From NCBI RefSeq assembly GCF_000737195.2, contig NZ_JALM01000004.1, positions 1 to 64,000 on the forward strand: a stretch of 64,000 bases of DNA, written 5' to 3'. This document shows, piece by piece, positions 59,617 to 64,000 of this stretch (positions are counted from its first letter, which is position 1; the number at the start of each line of letters is the position of its first letter). Both the position numbers and the translations under genes were made by a program. The DNA is from Sciscionella sediminilitoris. GTDB lineage: Bacteria > Actinomycetota > Actinomycetes > Mycobacteriales > Pseudonocardiaceae. The notes under the pieces are model-generated. The model did no database searches, was not told the DNA's origin, and was given only the letters and a program-made list of their open reading frames with translations.

Positions 59617-62040
59617 CTACCGTATGGTGACGGTCGTGGTCAGCGGCAGATCCGTCGCGCAGCGGCCGAGCAGCAGCTCGAATTCCCCCGGTTCATAGCG
59701 CCACTCCCCGTCCCAGTGCGCGAAAGCGCGGGCCGGAACCGGAATGTCCACGGTCACGGTCTGCCCCGGACCCGCCTGCAGCGCGGCGAATCCGGCGAGC
59801 CAGCGCACCGGCCGGTCCACAGTGGACTCGGCTCGCGCGGCGTACACCTGCGCCACGCACTTCCCGGCACGGGCACCGGTATTGGTCACGGTGGCCCGCA
59901 CGGTGATCGGCTCTCCCCCGCTGATCGCGGAATCCGCCCGGATGGTGTCGAAGGAGAAGCCGGTGTAGCCGAGGCCGTGCCCGAAAGGCCAGGCGGGCTC
60001 GCGGCCGGATCCGAGCCAGGCGCGGTATCCGATGTGCAGCCCCTCCGGATAGCGCAGTTCACCGTCGATCGGGGTGACATCGAGCACCGGGACATCCTCT
60101 TCGGCACCGGGCCAGGTGGTCGGCAGCCGCCCGCCCGGTTCGCGGACGCCGAGCAGCACATCGGCGAGCGCGCTGCCAAGTTCCTGTCCACCGAACCAGC
60201 CGAGCAGAATCGCGGCGACCTCCGCGCGCCAGGGCATGAGCACCGGGCTGCCCGCCTCGACAACGACGACGGTGCGTGGATTGACCGCCGCCACCGCGCG
60301 AACGAGTTCGTCCTGCGCACCGGGAAGCGCGAGGTTCTTCCGGTCGTGGCCCTCACTTTCCACCTCGGTATTGGTGCCGACGAACACCACCGCGGTCTCG
60401 GCCTCGCGTGCCGCGTCCACCGCCGCCGCGATGCCCTCGGCCACCGGAACGGCCGCGGTCTCGGTGCCGAGCGTGATCGCCAGCGCCCGCAGCGTCCTGG
60501 ACAGTTCGCCGATGGTGTACCGCACCGTGAGCTCGACCTCGGCTCCCGCCTCGACGGCGAGCGGGAGGATCGCGCTGGGCGGCTCGAACAGGGCCGCAGC
60601 CGGATTGTCCGCATCGACGGCGAGTTCGGTGTCCAGCACGGTGTTCCCGTCGGCGAGCACCTGCACCCGGCCGGCGCAGGCGATCCCTGGCCGGGAGGAG
60701 TCCGGCGCCCGGTACCGGGTGCGCAGTTCGAGCACCGCGGCACCCTCGGGTGCGTTGCCCAGCCAGCGCAATGCGGGCGAGCGACGGTTCTCGGTGCGCA
60801 GTTCACCCCCCGCCGCGTCGAGAAACCTGGCCCGCAGCCCGGGTTCCCCGGAAACCGGATCGGTCAGCGCATCGAGCGGCAGTTCGGCAATCCCTTGCTG
60901 CACCGGAACTCCGCGGCTGACGCTCAGCCGATCCGGGCCGAGCGCCGCGCGCAGGCCGTCGAGTGGACTGGTGACCTGTTCGGGCAGCACGGTGGCGCTG
61001 CCGCCGCCCTGGGTGCGTGGCCACAGCGCGGGTTCGCCGATCAGCGCGACCGAGCGTGGCCCGCTGCCGGACCAGGGCAGTTCATCCTCGTTGCACAGCA
61101 ACACCATGCCGTCCGCGCACCGGTCCCTGGCGAACGCGCGGCCGTCGACCGGGGGCGCGGCCACGGACGATTGCCCGTCCTCGAGCGCGCCGACCCGCGC
61201 GGCCAGCCGGAGCAGCCGCAGTACCTTCTCGTTCACCGCCTGCTCGGGGACCCGGCCGTCGGCGACCGCTTCGACAAGGGCGGCGCCCCAGGCTCCCTCC
61301 GGCCCGGGCATGACCAGATCCTGCCTGGCGCGGGCACTGGCCTCGGTACTGCGCACCGCCTGCCAATCGGAGACGACCACCCCGTCGAAACCCCATTCCC
61401 GGCACAGCGGATCCTCGAGCAGCGGGTGCTCGGTCATCGTGGTGCCGCCTACCGCGTTGTAGGCCGACATGACCAGCCAGCTGCCCGCTTCGGTGACCAC
61501 CGTCTCGAACGGTGCCAGGTACAGCTCGCGCAGGGCACGGTCATCGAGGACGACCGAGGCGGTCAGCCGTTCGGTCTCGAAATCATTGGCCACGAAGTGT
61601 TTCGGGCTCGCCGCGACACCGTGGTCCTGCAGTCCGCGGACATAGCCCGCGGCGATTCGCCCGGTCAGCAGCGGATCCTCGGAGAAGGCCTCGAAATGCC
61701 TGCCGCCGAGCGGACTGCGGTGCAGATTGATCGTCGGGCCGAGCACGATGTGCACTCCCTTGCGCCACGCCTCGGCGGCGAGCACGATGCCGTACCGGTA
61801 GGCGGCCCCGGGGTCCCAGCTCGCCGCGAGCGCGCTCGCCGAGGGCAGGCTCAGCGAGGGTGAGCGTTCATCCCAGGTCTCCCCGCGTACCCCGGACGGA
61901 CCGTCGGACAGCACCATCCGGCGCAGCCCGATGGCCGGTTCGGCGTGCGTGCTCCAGAAGTCCGCGCCGGTGAGCAACCGCACTTTGCGTTCCAGGCTGA
62001 GCTTTCCCAGCAGGGCACGGAGCTTCTGTTCATCAGGCAT
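59617..62040 (-). CDS. Glycoside hydrolase family 3 (beta-glucosidase type)
   Basis: An 807-residue retaining glycosidase. The (beta/alpha)8 domain carries the substrate motif SPKHFVANDFETERL and nucleophile Asp225 in GVVVSDWQAV. The alpha/beta sandwich domain contains EVESEGHDRKNLALPGAQ, which holds the likely acid/base Glu. A PA14-like insertion (about 390-520) and a C-terminal fibronectin III-like domain follow (GHGLGYTGFSFDTI, then VTVDIPVPARAFAHWD). No signal peptide is seen, so it may act on imported glucosides. The start is ATG 62040 with AAGGA upstream. Longer starts cross a non-conserved region. It is divergent from narG. Confidence 0.93.
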   Translation of the reverse strand: MPDEQKLRALLGKLSLERKVRLLTGADFWSTHAEPAIGLRRMVLSDGPSGVRGETWDERSPSLSLPSASALAASWDPGAAYRYGIVLAAEAWRKGVHIVLGPTINLHRSPLGGRHFEAFSEDPLLTGRIAAGYVRGLQDHGVAASPKHFVANDFETERLTASVVLDDRALRELYLAPFETVVTEAGSWLVMSAYNAVGGTTMTEHPLLEDPLCREWGFDGVVVSDWQAVRSTEASARARQDLVMPGPEGAWGAALVEAVADGRVPEQAVNEKVLRLLRLAARVGALEDGQSSVAAPPVDGRAFARDRCADGMVLLCNEDELPWSGSGPRSVALIGEPALWPRTQGGGSATVLPEQVTSPLDGLRAALGPDRLSVSRGVPVQQGIAELPLDALTDPVSGEPGLRARFLDAAGGELRTENRRSPALRWLGNAPEGAAVLELRTRYRAPDSSRPGIACAGRVQVLADGNTVLDTELAVDADNPAAALFEPPSAILPLAVEAGAEVELTVRYTIGELSRTLRALAITLGTETAAVPVAEGIAAAVDAAREAETAVVFVGTNTEVESEGHDRKNLALPGAQDELVRAVAAVNPRTVVVVEAGSPVLMPWRAEVAAILLGWFGGQELGSALADVLLGVREPGGRLPTTWPGAEEDVPVLDVTPIDGELRYPEGLHIGYRAWLGSGREPAWPFGHGLGYTGFSFDTIRADSAISGGEPITVRATVTNTGARAGKCVAQVYAARAESTVDRPVRWLAGFAALQAGPGQTVTVDIPVPARAFAHWDGEWRYEPGEFELLLGRCATDLPLTTTVTIR

Positions 62041-62201
62041 GGCCTCGTCCTTGTCGGCTACGGCGGCGGGCACGACCGGTGAAAGCCTACCCGCGGCGGC
62101 GAGTAGTCCGTTGCCGTGCCCGGGCGCATCACCGGCCGGGGTGATTTCCCGTCCCGGAATCGTCAGCCGAGCCCGCACAAAAGCTGCACAAGGGATCCAA
62201 C

Positions 62202-62257
62202 GAAGACTTTCGTGGCAAAAGTCTTCATTTTGGACTTCGCATTTTGACGCGTAGCAT
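62202..62257 (+). promoter_or_regulatory. narG promoter with a strong palindrome and direct repeats
   Basis: GAAGACTTT-N7-AAAGTCTTC (62202-62226) is a perfect 9-bp dyad. Just after it are two direct copies of CATTTTG (62226-62232 and 62240-62246). A -35 TTGGAC (62230-62235), a 16-bp spacer and a -10 TAGCAT (62252-62257) follow, with 6 nt to the ATG of narG, so the mRNA is probably leaderless. The dyad abuts the -35 from upstream, suiting an activator. Confidence 0.65.
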
Positions 62258-62263
62258 CGAGTC

Positions 62264-64000
62264 ATGCGCTCTTGGTTGCCGAAACGGATCGGCGGACCGT
62301 CCCACCGCGATCTGGAGGACGTTCTCCTCGATATCGGCCGCTTTCTACGACCGGCGGCTTCGACGGGCGACGATTCCCGAATGATCCTCGAAACCTCGGC
62401 TTCGGTCGATGATTCCTTTTACCGGGATCGCTGGAGCCACGACCGGATCGTCCCGTCGACCCACGGGGTGAATTGCACCGGTTCGTGCCGATGGCTGGTT
62501 TATGTGAAAGACGGGATCATCACCTGGGAAACACAGGACACGGACTATCCGAGCGCCGGGGTGGACCGTCCGGCCTACGAACCACGCGGCTGCCCGCGCG
62601 GCGCCTCGTTCTCCTGGTACGAGTACTCCCCGAACCGGGTGCGTTATCCACTGGTTCGCGGGGTGCTGCTGGACGAGTTCCGCCGCGCACGGCAGCACCA
62701 CGGTGACCCGGTCCTCGCGTGGCGCGCGGTTGTCCGCGATCCCGCCGTGCGGCGCCGTTATCAGCAGGCCCGCGGCAAGGGCGGATTCGTCCGCGCCTCC
62801 TGGGAGGAGGTCGTGGACCTGGTCAGCGCCGCGTACGTGGACACGATCGGCCGGTACGGCCCGGACCGGATCGCCGGCTTCTCCCCTATTCCGGCGATGT
62901 CGATGGTCTCGCATGCGATCGGCGCCCGGTTCCACGCCCTGCTCGGGGCGCCGATGTTGTCGTTCTACGACTGGTACGCGGACCTTCCGGTGGCCTCGCC
63001 ACAGGTGTTCGGCGACCAGACGGATGTTCCCGAATCGGCCGATTGGTGGGATGCCGCGTATTTGCTGCTCTGGGGTTCGAATGTGCCGGTGACCCGAACG
63101 CCGGACGCGCATTTCCTCACCGAGGCGCGTTATCGCGGGCAAAAGGTCGTCGTCGTTTCACCGGATTACGCCGACAGTACGAAATTCGCCGATGAATGGC
63201 TCGCCGCCGCCCCAGGAACCGATGGTGCCCTGGCGGTCGCGATGGGACACGTGATCCTCCGGGAATTCTTCGTCGAGTCGACGCACCGGTTTTTCACCGA
63301 CTATGTGCGCAGGTACACGGATCTTCCGTTTCTGATCTCGTTACGCGAATGCGACGGCCGGCTCGTCGCGGGGAAGTTCCGCACCGCGGCGGACACGGCA
63401 TCGGACGATCCGGACGGCGCCTGGAAACCGGTGTTCTTCGACGAGTCCGGCCAGGCCGTCGTGGTACCGAACGGTTCGCTCGGGTTCCGCTGGCAGGACA
63501 CCGAGCCGGGGCGATGGAACCTGGATCTCAAGGGACGCACGCCGATGCTCGGCCTCGCCGGGCACCACGCCCGCGAGTGGGCATCCGTGTCGTTGCCCCG
63601 GTTCGACGCGGCAGCCGGCGCGGGCACCGTGTTCGAAGCACGGGTTCCCGTGGTGCGCCTGGCCGATGGGCAACCGGTCACGACCGTATTCGATCTGTTG
63701 CTGGCCCAGTACGGCGTAGCACGGGAGTCCGGGGAACGCGGGTACGCCGATGCCGAGCGGATGGGGACCCCGGCCTGGCAGGAAGGTATCACGGGGATCC
63801 CGGCGGCACGGGCGATCCGGATCGCGCGGGAGTTCGCCGATACCGCGCTGCGCTCCGAGGGCCGCTGCATGATCGTGATGGGTGCGGGCACGAACCACTG
63901 GTTCCACTCCGATCAGACCTACCGGACCTTCCTGACCCTGTTGCTGCTCACCGGATGCCAGGGCCGCAATGGCGGCGGCTGGGCGCATTACGTCGGCCAG
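62264..64000 (+). CDS. narG: Respiratory nitrate reductase alpha subunit, N-terminal part (continues past the window)
   Basis: The frame is open from ATG 62264 to the window end: 579 codons of an expected ~1230. The N-terminal [4Fe-4S] site is H67-x3-C71-x3-C75-x34-C110, the same spacing as E. coli NarG (His49, Cys53, Cys57, Cys92). The molybdenum ligand Asp is in LSFYDWYADLP. Further molybdopterin-domain segments are AYLLLWGSNVPVTRTPDAHF and GAGTNHWFHSDQTYRTFL. It reduces nitrate on the cytoplasmic side of the membrane using quinol electrons via NarHI. narH, narJ and narI presumably follow. No ribosome site is present, consistent with a leaderless mRNA. Confidence 0.95.
   Translation, partial: MRSWLPKRIGGPSHRDLEDVLLDIGRFLRPAASTGDDSRMILETSASVDDSFYRDRWSHDRIVPSTHGVNCTGSCRWLVYVKDGIITWETQDTDYPSAGVDRPAYEPRGCPRGASFSWYEYSPNRVRYPLVRGVLLDEFRRARQHHGDPVLAWRAVVRDPAVRRRYQQARGKGGFVRASWEEVVDLVSAAYVDTIGRYGPDRIAGFSPIPAMSMVSHAIGARFHALLGAPMLSFYDWYADLPVASPQVFGDQTDVPESADWWDAAYLLLWGSNVPVTRTPDAHFLTEARYRGQKVVVVSPDYADSTKFADEWLAAAPGTDGALAVAMGHVILREFFVESTHRFFTDYVRRYTDLPFLISLRECDGRLVAGKFRTAADTASDDPDGAWKPVFFDESGQAVVVPNGSLGFRWQDTEPGRWNLDLKGRTPMLGLAGHHAREWASVSLPRFDAAAGAGTVFEARVPVVRLADGQPVTTVFDLLLAQYGVARESGERGYADAERMGTPAWQEGITGIPAARAIRIAREFADTALRSEGRCMIVMGAGTNHWFHSDQTYRTFLTLLLLTGCQGRNGGGWAHYVGQ

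Noticed and set aside
59716-61863. A 715-codon plus-strand frame opposite the GH3 gene
   Set aside because: Antisense shadow of a complete GH3 enzyme, with no domain or start signal.

Overview
The window is high-GC, densely packed actinobacterial chromosome, most likely from the Pseudonocardiales. Supporting signs are pervasive G/C at third codon positions, GTG/TTG starts, leaderless promoters (TANNNT 6-8 nt before the start codon), an MEP-pathway dxr-rseP-ispG operon, DUF2631, an ANTAR regulator of the PdtaR type, an F420-type oxidoreductase and many acyl-CoA catabolism genes. I see no rRNA, CRISPR array, transposase, integrase or phage gene. One tRNA is present.

Layout. 0-0.7 kb: the end of an unidentified gene and a Uma2-family gene broken by two in-frame amber codons. 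0.8-4.5 kb: ispG, rseP and dxr (minus strand). 4.6-9.2 kb: two secreted enzymes, a GH31 glycosidase and an M6 metalloprotease. 9.4-12 kb: DUF2631, Nudix hydrolase, DedA protein and rlmN. 12-15 kb: LysR/hydrolase divergent pair and an MHS transporter. 15.2-19.2 kb: a small membrane protein, a GT-B-like protein and a STAND/TPR ATPase whose 3' end overlaps the GT-B gene. 19.2-24.5 kb: Glu/Leu dehydrogenase with a divergent LysR, then DUF3870, a CaiB-type CoA-transferase and a glutaryl-CoA-dehydrogenase-like enzyme in one overlapping operon. 24.6-29.6 kb: PadR regulator, methyltransferase, cdsA, amino-acid transporter and pdtaR. 29.8-31.4 kb: an unusual short tRNA with anticodon CAA, then a four-gene CsoR/CstR-type operon with a well-formed promoter and two operators.

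31.4-39 kb: HhH-GPD protein, two secreted proteins, then LysR, transporter and sulfatase. 39-40.3 kb: XRE regulator and SnoaL-like protein divergent around a perfect palindrome. 40.3-46.8 kb: a TetR-controlled five-gene acyl-CoA operon. It holds a thiolase, an aminoglycoside-phosphotransferase-like kinase and three acyl-CoA dehydrogenases, all overlapping by 1-4 nt. The kinase plus dehydrogenase pair looks like a split version of ACAD10/11 and of the Lva 4-hydroxyacyl-CoA system. 46.8-57.2 kb: an F420-type oxidoreductase, then an aldehyde dehydrogenase and GntR regulator divergent from an eight-gene operon. That operon encodes a flavin reductase with an extra C-terminal domain, a luciferase-like monooxygenase, an alpha/beta hydrolase, a carboxymuconolactone-decarboxylase-like protein and a complete PotD/B/C/A-type importer. 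It reads as an uptake-and-oxidation pathway for an unknown, possibly nitrogenous, compound. 57.2-64 kb: two exporters, a GH3 beta-glucosidase and the first 579 codons of a respiratory nitrate reductase alpha subunit behind a striking palindromic promoter.

The conserved housekeeping genes (cdsA, rlmN, DUF2631, dxr-rseP-ispG) keep a recognisable order, but accessory catabolic and secreted-enzyme genes separate them. The best candidates for under-described biology are the flavin monooxygenase/importer cluster, the split kinase-dehydrogenase operon, DUF3870 with its CoA-transferase, the STAND/GT-B pair and the class-I tRNA with anticodon CAA.
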